Shown one piece after another: positions 8,133 through 16,134 of a DNA stretch of 64,000 nt. The DNA lies in NCBI GenBank assembly GCA_963794995.1, contig CAWCFV010000002.1, forward strand, positions 3,162,001-3,226,000, read 5' to 3'. Source of the DNA: CAWCFV01 sp963794995 (GTDB lineage: Bacteria > Actinomycetota > Actinomycetes > JACCUZ01). The position numbers and the translations under genes were made by a program. Position 1 is the stretch's first letter. Each line of letters starts with the position of its first letter. The notes under the pieces were generated by a model. The model searched no databases and was not told where the DNA came from. It saw only the letters and a program-made list of their open reading frames with translations.

Positions 8133-8318
8133 TCAGCGCCGTGCCAGCCACCGGCGCACGTCGCCGACGCGCACCACGGTCGCGCCGCGCTGCTGGTGCG
8201 AGGCCAGCTTCCGGTCGCGCACGGCGTCGCGCACCGCGGTCGGGTCGACCCGGGCCATCTCGGCCACCTCGTCGAGGGTGAGCAGGCTGTCCGGGTCGCG
8301 TCGGGCGGTGTCGCGCAT
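8133..8318 (-). CDS. Small excisionase-like helix-turn-helix protein
   Basis: A 61-residue basic protein whose core LLTLDEVAEMARVDPTAVRD followed by a short wing ending VVRVGDVRRWLARR matches the excisionase/MerR-type winged-helix DNA-binding domain. Such proteins either bind DNA as small regulators or modulate recombinases; no integrase is nearby, so a stand-alone regulator is more likely. The start at ATG 8318 is the only good one in the frame. Convergent with the aldehyde dehydrogenase and about 50 bp after the TetR gene on the same strand, so it may be read through from the TetR promoter. Confidence 0.6.
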   Translation of the reverse strand: MRDTARRDPDSLLTLDEVAEMARVDPTAVRDAVRDRKLASHQQRGATVVRVGDVRRWLARR

Positions 8319-8368
8319 CTGTGCGACATCGGCAGCCCGCCCGGCCGACTTGACCGGCCGGGCAGCTC

Positions 8369-9085
8369 TCAGCGGGTGCCCGGAGCGGTCGTGAGCTGGC
8401 GGCGCATGTCGGCCAGCATCGACTCGAACATGGGCTCCGGGTCGGCCAGGGCGAAGCCGAGGTGACCGAAGACCTCGATGGTCACCGCGCCGTAGAGACG
8501 GACCCAGCCGGAGAGATAGGCAGCGAGCGCGCCCATCGGGAGCACGTCGTCGACGCAGGCCGAGAAGCGCCGCAGCTGCACCACCAGCTCGTCGGGGAGG
8601 CCGGCGTCCGGCATGGTGGCGAAGGGCGCCGCGGACCAGATCTCCACGAAGATGCCGAGGAACACCGCACCGAAGGACAGGTCCTCACCAGGCGTCTCGT
8701 GACCGGGCGGGGGACCTGACACCGCCGAGGCGAACACCAGCTGGAACTCGCGCGGGTGGGCCAGCGCCCAGCGCCGGAAGGCGCGGCAGGTGGCCATCAG
8801 CCGGGCGACGGGGTCGCTGCCCGGGACGCTGTCGCGCGCCTGCTCCAGCGTCACCGTGATCTCGGCCAGCAGGTCCGTGCAGCAGGCGCCCACCAGCTCC
8901 TCGTGGCTGTCGAAGTAGCGGTACAGCGCCGGTGCCGTCATCCCCATCGCGCGGGCGATGGCGCGCAGGGTCAGGGCGTCGGGACCCTCGTCGACGAGCA
9001 GCCGGCGGGCGGTGGCCTTGATCTCGGCCGTCGTCGCCTCGCGCACCCGGGAGCGGCGGGACCCGCCGCCGGCCTGGTCGGTCAT
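8369..9085 (-). CDS. TetR/AcrR-family transcriptional regulator (WHG-type C-terminal domain)
   Basis: A 238-residue regulator. Residues about 16-62 are the TetR HTH (ATTAEIKATARRLLVDEG ... LTLRAIARAMGMTAPALYRYF). The rest is an all-helical ligand-binding domain of the WHG/TetR_C_13 kind, with the landmark FRRWALAHPREFQLVFA. It has a GGAGG Shine-Dalgarno before the ATG. It is divergent from an MMPL transporter, and the shared 120-bp gap carries several GTGAAC/GTTCAC half sites, so it very likely represses both itself and the transporter until a lipid or drug ligand binds. Confidence 0.9.
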   Translation of the reverse strand: MTDQAGGGSRRSRVREATTAEIKATARRLLVDEGPDALTLRAIARAMGMTAPALYRYFDSHEELVGACCTDLLAEITVTLEQARDSVPGSDPVARLMATCRAFRRWALAHPREFQLVFASAVSGPPPGHETPGEDLSFGAVFLGIFVEIWSAAPFATMPDAGLPDELVVQLRRFSACVDDVLPMGALAAYLSGWVRLYGAVTIEVFGHLGFALADPEPMFESMLADMRRQLTTAPGTR

Positions 9086-9123
9086 CGGGGCGGCCTCCGT
9101 CCGGTCGCATCTCGTGAACAGCC

Positions 9124-9152
9124 TTGACAGCAGTGAACCACGTCATCATAGT
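9124..9152 (+). promoter_or_regulatory. Promoter of the MMPL transporter gene
   Basis: A perfect TTGACA -35 (9124-9129) and a CATAGT -10 (9147-9152) are 17 bp apart. The half site at 9133-9138 is in the spacer and the central dyad begins inside the -10. Transcription would start near 9159 and leave a leader of about 47 nt. Confidence 0.65.
9145..9150 (-). promoter_or_regulatory. -10 element of the tetR promoter
   Basis: Reads TATGAT on the minus strand (5 of 6 to consensus). The start point would be near 9138, giving a leader of about 50 nt with the GGAGG Shine-Dalgarno. The central operator dyad fills the region between this -10 and its weak -35. Confidence 0.5.
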
Positions 9153-9205
9153 GAACGATGTTCACGAACACTACCTGTGTTCACCTCGGGCCGAAGGAGT
9201 ACGCC

Positions 9206-11422
9206 GTGTTCGACCGCCTGGGACACCTCACCTACCGCCGGCGCCGCTGGGTGCTCGCCGCGGCGGGGCTGTTCGTCGCCGTCGCCGCCGTCTGGGGCAC
9301 CGGGGTGTTCAGCGCGATGACCAGCAGCGGCTTCGAGGACTCCGGCAGCGAGTCGGCCCGGGCCCTGGCCCGGATCGAGGGAACCGTGGGGCGCGCCGGC
9401 GCCGACGTGGTCGTCCTCTACCGGTTCGAGGGACGCCCGGTCACCGACCCGGCCTTCCGCGCGGCGGTGCGGGAGCACCTCGCCGGGCTGCCGCAGGACC
9501 TGGTGCGGGGGACCTCCACCACGTGGGACGGCGGTCCGGGCGCCGCAGGCATGGTGTCGGACGACGGCCGCTCGACCTATGCCGCCGTGGGCCTGGTCGG
9601 CAGCGGTGACGACGAGATCAACGAGACCTACGAGGCGGCGACACCGGCGCTGCGCGACGCCCCCGCCGGGCTGGACGTCCGGCTCGGCGGCCCCGCGGCC
9701 CTGTCCAGCGACATCACCACCCAGGTGAGCGAGGACATCGCCCGGGCCGAGAAGCTCTCGCTGCCGGTGGTCATGGTCCTGCTGGTCGTCATCTTCGGCG
9801 GCCTCGTCGCCGCCAGCCTGCCGCTGGCGATCGGCGGCCTCGCGATCCTCGGCGCCTTCCTGATGCTCCGGCTGCTCACGCTGGTGACCGAGGTGTCGAT
9901 CTTCTCGGTCAACATCGTCACGATGCTCGGCCTCGGCCTCGCGATCGACTACTCGCTGTTCGTGGTGAGCCGGTTCCGCGAGGAGCGCCGGGTGCCGGGG
10001 GCCACGACCGAGAGCGCGCTGGTGCGCACGATGGCGACCGCCGGCCGGACCGTCGCCTTCTCCGGCGTCACGGTCGCGATCGCCCTGGCGTCGCTTCTGC
10101 TGTTCCCGCAGGTGTTCCTGCGCTCGATGGGCTTCGGGGGCATGGCCGCCGTCCTGGTCGCCATGCTCGGCGCCCTGACGGTGCTGCCCGCGCTGCTCGC
10201 CGTGCTCGGCCACCGGGTCGACTCGCTGCGGGTGCCGCTGCACCGGTTGGTGCCACGCCGGTTCCGGTCGCGGGCGGCGGACGAGGGCCACCACGGTGCC
10301 TGGTACCGGCTCGCCCACAGCGTCATGCGGCGCCCGGTCGTCTACGTGGCGGTGATCGTGCCGGTGCTGCTGCTGGCCGGCAGCCCGTTCCTGCGCGTGG
10401 AGTTCGGCGGGGTCGACCACCGCGCCCTGCCGGTGGGGGTCGAGAGCCGGGCCGTCTCCGACGTGCTCGGCGCGGAGTTCCCCGGGGGAGACGTGACCAC
10501 CATCGCCTCCGCGGTCACCTTCGCCTCGGGCGGCGTGGACGTGGCCGCCCTGCGGGCGTACACGGACGCCGTCGCGGACCTCGACGGCGTCACGACGGCG
10601 ACGGTGACCGGTGCGGCGGAGGGGACCGCGGTGCTCTCGGTGGAGTACGCCACCGACGGCATCGGCTCCGAGGCCCGGGACCTGGTGGGCGAGGTCCGCG
10701 ACGTGCCCCCGCCACCGGGGGCGGAGGTCCTGGTCGGCGGTCGCGCGGCGGAGCTGCGGGACCTGCTGTCCAGCCTCGGTGCCACGCTGCCGTGGATGGG
10801 GCTGTTCGTCCTCGGCGTCACCCTGGTCCTGCTGTTCCTGGCCTTCGGCTCGGTCGTGCTGCCGCTCAAGGCGGTCGTCATGAACGTGCTGTCGCTCTCG
10901 GCGTCGTTCGGGGCTCTGGTCTGGATCTTCCAGGACGGGCACCTGTCCGGCCTGCTCGGCTTCTCCTCGACCGGCACCGTCGAGGCGACCCAGCCGATCC
11001 TCATGCTGGCCCTGGCGTTCGGGCTGTCCATGGACTACGAGGTGTTCCTGCTCTCGCGGGTCCGCGAGCAGTGGGACCGCACGGGCGACAACGCGGTCGC
11101 CGTGGCCGGTGGCCTGCAGCGCACCGGCAGGATCATCACCAGTGCGGCGCTGCTCCTGGTCGTCGTGATCGGGGCGTTCGCGACCTCGGGGATCGTGTTC
11201 ATCAAGATGATCGGCATCGGCATGATCATCGCGATCGTGGTCGACGCGACGATCGTGCGGGCCCTGCTGGTGCCGGCCACGATGCGCCTGCTCGGGCGGT
11301 GGAACTGGTGGGCCCCGGCGCCGATGGCCCGGTTCTGGGCGCGGCACCGGATCCGGGAGGGCGGCGAGCCGGCCGGGCTCCCGGAGCCGCGCAGCCCGCG
11401 GTCCGGGACACTGGTGGGGTGA
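9206..11422 (+). CDS. MMPL-family RND transporter
   Basis: A 738-residue membrane protein. I choose GTG 9206 over an in-frame ATG at 9158 because AAGGAG ends 6 nt upstream and the ATG lies inside the operator. Topology is the RND pattern: one segment near residue 20, a large extracytoplasmic loop, a cluster of five segments (about 175-355), a second one near 375, a second loop, and a final cluster. Each cluster carries the DYS/DYE motif of the proton relay (AIDYSLFV and SMDYEVFL). MMPL proteins export lipids, drugs or siderophores. Its partner TetR suggests induction by the exported compound. The stop overlaps dxr by 4 bp (GTGA). Confidence 0.92.
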   Translation: MFDRLGHLTYRRRRWVLAAAGLFVAVAAVWGTGVFSAMTSSGFEDSGSESARALARIEGTVGRAGADVVVLYRFEGRPVTDPAFRAAVREHLAGLPQDLVRGTSTTWDGGPGAAGMVSDDGRSTYAAVGLVGSGDDEINETYEAATPALRDAPAGLDVRLGGPAALSSDITTQVSEDIARAEKLSLPVVMVLLVVIFGGLVAASLPLAIGGLAILGAFLMLRLLTLVTEVSIFSVNIVTMLGLGLAIDYSLFVVSRFREERRVPGATTESALVRTMATAGRTVAFSGVTVAIALASLLLFPQVFLRSMGFGGMAAVLVAMLGALTVLPALLAVLGHRVDSLRVPLHRLVPRRFRSRAADEGHHGAWYRLAHSVMRRPVVYVAVIVPVLLLAGSPFLRVEFGGVDHRALPVGVESRAVSDVLGAEFPGGDVTTIASAVTFASGGVDVAALRAYTDAVADLDGVTTATVTGAAEGTAVLSVEYATDGIGSEARDLVGEVRDVPPPPGAEVLVGGRAAELRDLLSSLGATLPWMGLFVLGVTLVLLFLAFGSVVLPLKAVVMNVLSLSASFGALVWIFQDGHLSGLLGFSSTGTVEATQPILMLALAFGLSMDYEVFLLSRVREQWDRTGDNAVAVAGGLQRTGRIITSAALLLVVVIGAFATSGIVFIKMIGIGMIIAIVVDATIVRALLVPATMRLLGRWNWWAPAPMARFWARHRIREGGEPAGLPEPRSPRSGTLVG

Positions 11423-12612
11423 CAGCACCGCGCGAGGTCGTCGTCCTCGGCTCGACCGGGTCGATCGGGACCCAGGCGCTGGACGTCGTCCGGCAGTCCC
11501 CCGACCGCTTCCGGGTCGTGGGGCTGGCGGCCGGCGGCGGCAACGTCGACCTGCTCGCCCGACAGGCGCTCGAGCTGCGGGTCGAGGCCGTGGCGGTGTC
11601 CCGGGCCAGCGCGGCCCAGGACCTTCAGCTCGCTTTCTACGCCGCCGCGAAGGCCGGTGGCTACGACGCGGGCGAGTACCCGCTGCCGAAGATCCTGGCC
11701 GGGCCGGACGCCGCCACCGAGCTGGCCCGCTGGCCGTGCGACGTGGTGCTGAACGGGATCACCGGCTCGATCGGGCTGGGCCCCACGCTCGCGGCGCTCG
11801 AGGCCGGGCACACCCTCGCGCTGGCGAACAAGGAGTCGCTCGTGGCGGGTGGCCCGCTGGTGCGGGCCGCCGTGCAGCGGCCGGACCAGGTGGTGCCCGT
11901 CGACTCCGAGCACTCGGCGCTGGCGCAGTGCCTGCGCGGAGGCAGCCGCGCCGAGGTGGCGCGCCTGGTGCTCACGGCCAGCGGGGGGCCGTTCCGCGGC
12001 CGCCGGCGGGACGAGCTGGCCGGCGTGACGGTGCAGCAGGCCCTGGCCCACCCCACGTGGGACATGGGCCCGGTCGTGTCGGTCAACTCCGCGACCCTGG
12101 TCAACAAGGGCCTCGAGCTGCTCGAGGCGCACCTGCTCTTCGACGTGCCGCTGGACCGGCTCGAGGTCGTGGTGCACCCCCAGTCGGTCGTGCACTCGAT
12201 GGTGGAGTTCGTCGACGGGTCCACGATCGCCCAGGCCAGCCCCCCGGACATGCGGCTGCCGATCGCGCTCGGGCTGGGCTGGCCGGACCGGGTGCCGGGG
12301 GCGGTCGCCGGCTGCGACTGGACGACGGCGGCGACGTGGGAGTTCCTGCCGCTCGACCACGAGGCCTTCCCGGCGGTGCGGCTGGCGCGGGCGGCGGGCG
12401 AGGCGGGCGGCACCGCACCGGCGGTCTACAACGCGGCGAACGAGGTCTGCGTCGGCGCCTTCGTCGAGGGCCGGCTGCCGTTCACCGGTATCGTCGACAC
12501 CCTGGCACGCGTGCTGGACGAGCACGAGGTCGGGAACGTCGAGGGCCTCCCGGACGTCCTCGACGCCGAGGCGTGGGCGCGCGAGCGCGCCGCTGCGCTG
12601 ACCACCCGCTGA
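11419..12612 (+). CDS. dxr: 1-deoxy-D-xylulose 5-phosphate reductoisomerase
   Basis: A 397-residue enzyme of the MEP isoprenoid pathway, converting DXP to MEP with NADPH and a divalent metal. Start GTG 11419 overlaps the MMPL stop (GTGA) and gives MTAPREVVVLGSTGSIGTQ, with the cofactor motif GSTGSIG. NKESLVAGG, the metal-binding PVDSEHSA and the C-terminal NAANEVCV are all intact. Synteny dxr-rip-ispG is standard in actinobacteria. The coupling to MMPL is odd for a housekeeping gene and hints that dxr is partly transcribed from the TetR-controlled promoter. Confidence 0.96.
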   Translation: MTAPREVVVLGSTGSIGTQALDVVRQSPDRFRVVGLAAGGGNVDLLARQALELRVEAVAVSRASAAQDLQLAFYAAAKAGGYDAGEYPLPKILAGPDAATELARWPCDVVLNGITGSIGLGPTLAALEAGHTLALANKESLVAGGPLVRAAVQRPDQVVPVDSEHSALAQCLRGGSRAEVARLVLTASGGPFRGRRRDELAGVTVQQALAHPTWDMGPVVSVNSATLVNKGLELLEAHLLFDVPLDRLEVVVHPQSVVHSMVEFVDGSTIAQASPPDMRLPIALGLGWPDRVPGAVAGCDWTTAATWEFLPLDHEAFPAVRLARAAGEAGGTAPAVYNAANEVCVGAFVEGRLPFTGIVDTLARVLDEHEVGNVEGLPDVLDAEAWARERAAALTTR

Positions 12613-12628
12613 CCACTGACGACCTGCT

Positions 12629-12670
12629 GACCACCTCTGACCACCTGCCGACCACCTCTGACCACCTGCC
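12629..12670 (+). repeat. Perfect 21-bp tandem duplication
   Basis: Two identical 21-bp units (12629-12649 and 12650-12670), each containing two GACCACCT-like cores, sit in the dxr-rip gap. Further degenerate GACCAC copies occur at 12610-12628. No hairpin or promoter is evident. Probably a slippage-prone spacer. Confidence 0.8.
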
Positions 12671-12697
12671 GGGCGACGAGAGCCACGAGGACCACGC

Positions 12698-13957
12698 ATG
12701 AGCTTCTGGATCGGGGTGCTGATCTTCGCGCTCGGCATCCTCGTGTCGGTCTGCCTGCACGAGGCGGGCCACCTGCTCACGGCGAAGCGGTTCGGCATGA
12801 AGGCCACGCAGTACTTCGCGGGCTTCGGCCCGACGGTGTTCTCCTTCCAGCGGGGCGAGACCGAGTACGGCCTCAAGGCCGTGCCCGCCGGCGGCTTCGT
12901 CAAGATCGTGGGCATGACGCCCCTCGAGGACGTCGCGCCCGAGGACCAGGACCGCGCCTTCTGGCGGTTCCCGCTCTGGCAGCGCACCGTGGTGCTCGTG
13001 GCGGGCTCGGCGACCCACTTCGCCCTGGCGGTCGTGGTGTTCTACGGGGCGGCGCTGACGACCGGCCTGCCGAACCTCGCGGCCCAGGACTTCGACGCCC
13101 TCGAGGCGGCGCCGGTCATCGGCACCGTGTCGGAGTGCGTCGTCGTCGACTTCGACCTGGCGGCCGACGGCGGCCTGCGCGAGTGCCGGCCCGGTGACCC
13201 GGCCGGTCCCGCCGCGGCGGCCGGCCTCCGGCGCGGCGACCGCATCACGGCGGTCGACGGCGAGCGGATCGCGACGTACGGCGCGCTGGTCCGCGCGATC
13301 AGGCAGACACCGCCCGGCGAGGTCGAGCTGGCCTACCGCAGGGACGGGACGACCCGCACGACCACCGCCGACCTCGTCGGCACCCGGCGTCCCGCGCTCA
13401 CCGACACCGAGGGGACCGGGCCGCTGCGCGAGGTGTCGGCGATCGGGCTGTCGGTTCGGACACCGCGGCTGATCGACCACTACGGCGCCGTCGATGCGCT
13501 GCCCGCGTCGGTCGCCTTCCTCGGGAGCACCGTCGACCAGACCTTCGCGGCGGTGGCGAAGTTCCCCTCGAAGATCCCGAAGCTCTTCGACGCGATCGGA
13601 GGGGCCGAGCGCGACCCGGAGACCCCGATCAGCGTCGTCGGGGCGAGCCGGGTCGGCGGCGAGGCGGTCGAGCTGGGGGCGCCGATCATCTTCCTCGTCC
13701 TGCTCGGCGGGCTGAACGTCTTCATCGGTGTCTTCAACCTGTTCCCGCTGCTCCCGCTGGACGGAGGACACGTGGCGGTCGCCTGGTACGAGCGCGTCCG
13801 CTCGTGGCTCGCCGCCCGGCAGGGGCGCCCGGACCCGGGGCGGGTCGACTACAACAAGCTGCTCCCGGTGACCTACCTGGTGATCCTCCTGTTCGGCGGT
13901 CTCACCCTGCTCACGCTGGCCGCCGACATCGTCAACCCGATCACGCTGCGCCAGTAG
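12698..13957 (+). CDS. rip: Site-2 intramembrane zinc metalloprotease (Rip1/RseP, M50)
   Basis: A 419-residue membrane protease. The active site HEAGH is at residues 21-25 in the first transmembrane helix, and the third zinc ligand lies in LPLDGGHV in a late helix. A PDZ domain occupies about residues 165-230 (GDPAGPAAAAGLRRGDRI). These proteases cut anti-sigma factors and other membrane substrates; in mycobacteria Rip1 controls several sigma-factor and envelope pathways. Placement between dxr and ispG matches other actinobacteria. Confidence 0.95.
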   Translation: MSFWIGVLIFALGILVSVCLHEAGHLLTAKRFGMKATQYFAGFGPTVFSFQRGETEYGLKAVPAGGFVKIVGMTPLEDVAPEDQDRAFWRFPLWQRTVVLVAGSATHFALAVVVFYGAALTTGLPNLAAQDFDALEAAPVIGTVSECVVVDFDLAADGGLRECRPGDPAGPAAAAGLRRGDRITAVDGERIATYGALVRAIRQTPPGEVELAYRRDGTTRTTTADLVGTRRPALTDTEGTGPLREVSAIGLSVRTPRLIDHYGAVDALPASVAFLGSTVDQTFAAVAKFPSKIPKLFDAIGGAERDPETPISVVGASRVGGEAVELGAPIIFLVLLGGLNVFIGVFNLFPLLPLDGGHVAVAWYERVRSWLAARQGRPDPGRVDYNKLLPVTYLVILLFGGLTLLTLAADIVNPITLRQ

Positions 13958-13995
13958 GACGACCGGGCCCCGCGGCGGCGGTGCCCGGCGCGGGC

Positions 13996-14001
13996 GATAA
14001 T
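13996..14001 (+). promoter_or_regulatory. ispG leaderless promoter -10
   Basis: GATAAT (5 of 6 to consensus) ends exactly 6 nt before the ispG ATG, predicting that transcription starts on the A of the start codon. Confidence 0.6.
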
Positions 14002-14007
14002 CGACCC

Positions 14008-15162
14008 ATGACCGTCAACCTCGGCATGCCCGAGACGCCCCCCCGGCCGCTGGCCACCCGCCGGGTCACCCGCCAGATCGACGTCGGTGGCGTGCTCGTG
14101 GGCGGCGACGCGCCGGTCTCGGTGCAGTCGATGACCACCACGCCGACCACCGACATCGACGCCACCCTCCAGCAGATCGCCGAGCTCACCGCGTCCGGTT
14201 GCCAGATCGTCCGGGTCGCCTGCCCCACCCAGGACGACGCCGAGGCGCTTCCTGTCATCGCGAAGAAGTCGCAGATCCCGGTCATCGCCGACATCCACTT
14301 CCAGCCCAAGTACGTGTTCGCGGCCATCGACGCAGGCTGCGCCGCGGTGCGGGTCAACCCCGGGAACATCAAGGCCTTCGACGACAAGGTGAAGGAGATC
14401 GCGAAGGCCGCCGGCGACGCCGGCGTCCCCATCCGCATCGGGGTCAACGCCGGGTCCCTCGACAAGCGGCTGCTCGCGAAGTACGGGAAGGCGACCCCCG
14501 AGGCACTGGTCGAGTCGGCGCTGTGGGAGTGCTCCCTGTTCGAGGAGCACGGCTTCCGTGACATCAAGATCTCGGTCAAGCACAACGACCCGGTCGTGAT
14601 GGTCAACGCCTACCGGCTGCTCTCCGAGCAGTGCGACTACCCGCTGCACCTCGGCGTGACCGAGGCCGGTCCGGCGTTCCAGGGCACCATCAAGTCGGCG
14701 GTGGCGTTCGGGGCGCTGCTTGCCGAGGGCATCGGCGACACCATCCGGGTCTCCCTGTCGGCCCCGCCCGTCGAGGAGGTCAAGGTCGGCAACCAGATCC
14801 TCGAGTCGCTCGGTCTCCGGCAGCGAGGGCTCGAGATCGTGTCCTGCCCGTCGTGCGGCCGGGCCCAGGTGGACGTCTACACCCTGGCCGACCAGGTCAC
14901 GGCCGGGCTCGAGGGGCTCACCGTGCCCCTGCGCGTCGCCGTCATGGGCTGCGTCGTCAACGGGCCCGGCGAGGCGCGCGAGGCCGACCTCGGCGTGGCC
15001 TCCGGGAACGGCAAGGGGCAGATCTTCGTGAAGGGCGAGGTGATCAAGACCGTGCCCGAGTCGCAGATCGTGGCGACGCTGATCGAGGAAGCGATGCGGA
15101 TCGCCGAGCAGATGGAACGCGACGGCGTAGCCTCGGGCCAGCCCGCGGTGAGCGTGCCCTAG
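14008..15162 (+). CDS. ispG: 4-hydroxy-3-methylbut-2-en-1-yl diphosphate synthase (IspG/GcpE)
   Basis: A 384-residue enzyme that reduces ME-cPP to HMBPP in the MEP pathway using a [4Fe-4S] cluster. Cluster ligands are visible: Cys280 and Cys283 in CPSCGR, Cys315 in MGCVVNGPGE and Glu322. The N-terminal TIM barrel carries SVQSMTTT and ADIHF. The short single-chain bacterial form lacks the extra domain of plant enzymes. No Shine-Dalgarno is visible and a GATAAT box is 6 nt upstream, so it is likely leaderless. Confidence 0.97.
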   Translation: MTVNLGMPETPPRPLATRRVTRQIDVGGVLVGGDAPVSVQSMTTTPTTDIDATLQQIAELTASGCQIVRVACPTQDDAEALPVIAKKSQIPVIADIHFQPKYVFAAIDAGCAAVRVNPGNIKAFDDKVKEIAKAAGDAGVPIRIGVNAGSLDKRLLAKYGKATPEALVESALWECSLFEEHGFRDIKISVKHNDPVVMVNAYRLLSEQCDYPLHLGVTEAGPAFQGTIKSAVAFGALLAEGIGDTIRVSLSAPPVEEVKVGNQILESLGLRQRGLEIVSCPSCGRAQVDVYTLADQVTAGLEGLTVPLRVAVMGCVVNGPGEAREADLGVASGNGKGQIFVKGEVIKTVPESQIVATLIEEAMRIAEQMERDGVASGQPAVSVP

Positions 15163-15184
15163 CCGCCCGACTGGAGGAGACCGG

Positions 15185-16027
15185 ATGCTGCGCAGCACGT
15201 CGCTGCGTGTCCTGCGGCCGGAGGACCTCCCTGCCGTCCTCGACGTGCTCGCGCGCGACCCGGTCGCCGACGTCTTCGTCGCCTCCCGGGTCCAGGCCAT
15301 GGGCCTGGACCCGGCGCGGCTGGGCGGGGAGATGTGGGGCTACACCGTCGACGGCCGGCTCGAGGCGCTCTGCCACGCCGGGGCCAACCTGGTCCCCGTC
15401 CAGGCCGACCGCGACGCCGTGCGGGCGTTCGCCGAGCGGGCCCGGCGCCTCGGGCGGCGCTGCGCGTCCATCGTCGGCGAGCGCGACGTCGTCGCCGCAC
15501 TGTGGCGCGAGCTCGAGCCGGCCTGGGGCCCCGCCCGCGAGGTGCGGGACCCGCAGCCGCTGATGTCCGTGTCGGGGGCGCCGGCCGTCGTCCCCGACCC
15601 GCTCGTGCGGCGGGCCCGGCTGGCGGACCTCGACGTCCTCCTGCCGGCCTGCGTCGCGATGTTCACCGAGGAGGTGGGGGTCTCGCCGATAGGTGCCGAC
15701 GGCGGCGTCTCCTACCGGGCCCGGGTGGCCGACCTGGTGCGCAGCGGCCGGGCGTTCGCCCGCATCGACGGTGACCAGGTCCTGTTCAAGGCCGAGATCG
15801 GGGCGGTCAGCGACGCCGCGTGCCAGGTGCAGGGGGTGTGGGTGCCGCCGCACCTGCGCGGCCGGGGGCTGGCCGCCCCGGGCATGGCGGCTGTCGTCGC
15901 GCAGGCCCTGGCCGACGTGGCGCCGGTGGTGAGCCTCTACGTCAACGACTTCAACCAGGCCGCCCGGGCGACCTACCGTCGGGTCGGCTTCACCGACGTC
16001 GGTGCCTTCATGTCCGTCCTGTTCTGA
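15185..16027 (+). CDS. DUF4081-GNAT N-acetyltransferase
   Basis: A 280-residue protein with an N-terminal DUF4081 region (about 1-115) and a C-terminal GNAT domain (about 140-280) with the acetyl-CoA loop QVQGVWVPPHLRGRGLA and a final YRRVGF. GGAGGAG precedes the ATG. The gene follows ispG in many actinobacteria (Rv2867c position in M. tuberculosis). Its substrate is unknown; the conserved linkage to ispG and rip suggests an envelope or protein N-acetylation role, which is an inference. Confidence 0.88.
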   Translation: MLRSTSLRVLRPEDLPAVLDVLARDPVADVFVASRVQAMGLDPARLGGEMWGYTVDGRLEALCHAGANLVPVQADRDAVRAFAERARRLGRRCASIVGERDVVAALWRELEPAWGPAREVRDPQPLMSVSGAPAVVPDPLVRRARLADLDVLLPACVAMFTEEVGVSPIGADGGVSYRARVADLVRSGRAFARIDGDQVLFKAEIGAVSDAACQVQGVWVPPHLRGRGLAAPGMAAVVAQALADVAPVVSLYVNDFNQAARATYRRVGFTDVGAFMSVLF

Positions 16028-16134
16028 CCGTACGGCCGGCCGCCGCGGGTGCCGCCTGTGAGCCGGTCGGGGCCGGGGCGCAGACTGGACCTCCGCCCGG
16101 CCGCTGGATGGACGCACCGACGGGGAGGTACCGG

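Larger units (their letters stand above)
9114..9184. promoter_or_regulatory. Operator array for the TetR regulator
   Basis: Five GTGAAC-type half sites lie between the divergent genes: GTGAAC at 9114-9119, 9133-9138 and 9151-9156, and its complement GTTCAC at 9160-9165 and 9179-9184. The central pair makes a perfect dyad with a 3-bp spacer (9151-9165). Neighbouring copies in the same orientation are 18 or 19 bp apart. The central dyad sits between the likely -10 boxes and start points of both promoters, an ideal repressor position. Confidence 0.7.

Noticed and set aside
9158..9205. ATG 9158 as the start of the MMPL transporter
   Set aside because: It lies inside the operator dyad and has no Shine-Dalgarno; GTG 9206 has AAGGAG at good spacing and begins the usual N-terminus.
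9146..11428. Minus-strand open frame opposite the MMPL gene
   Set aside because: Composition mirrors the transporter codons; no domain is seen.
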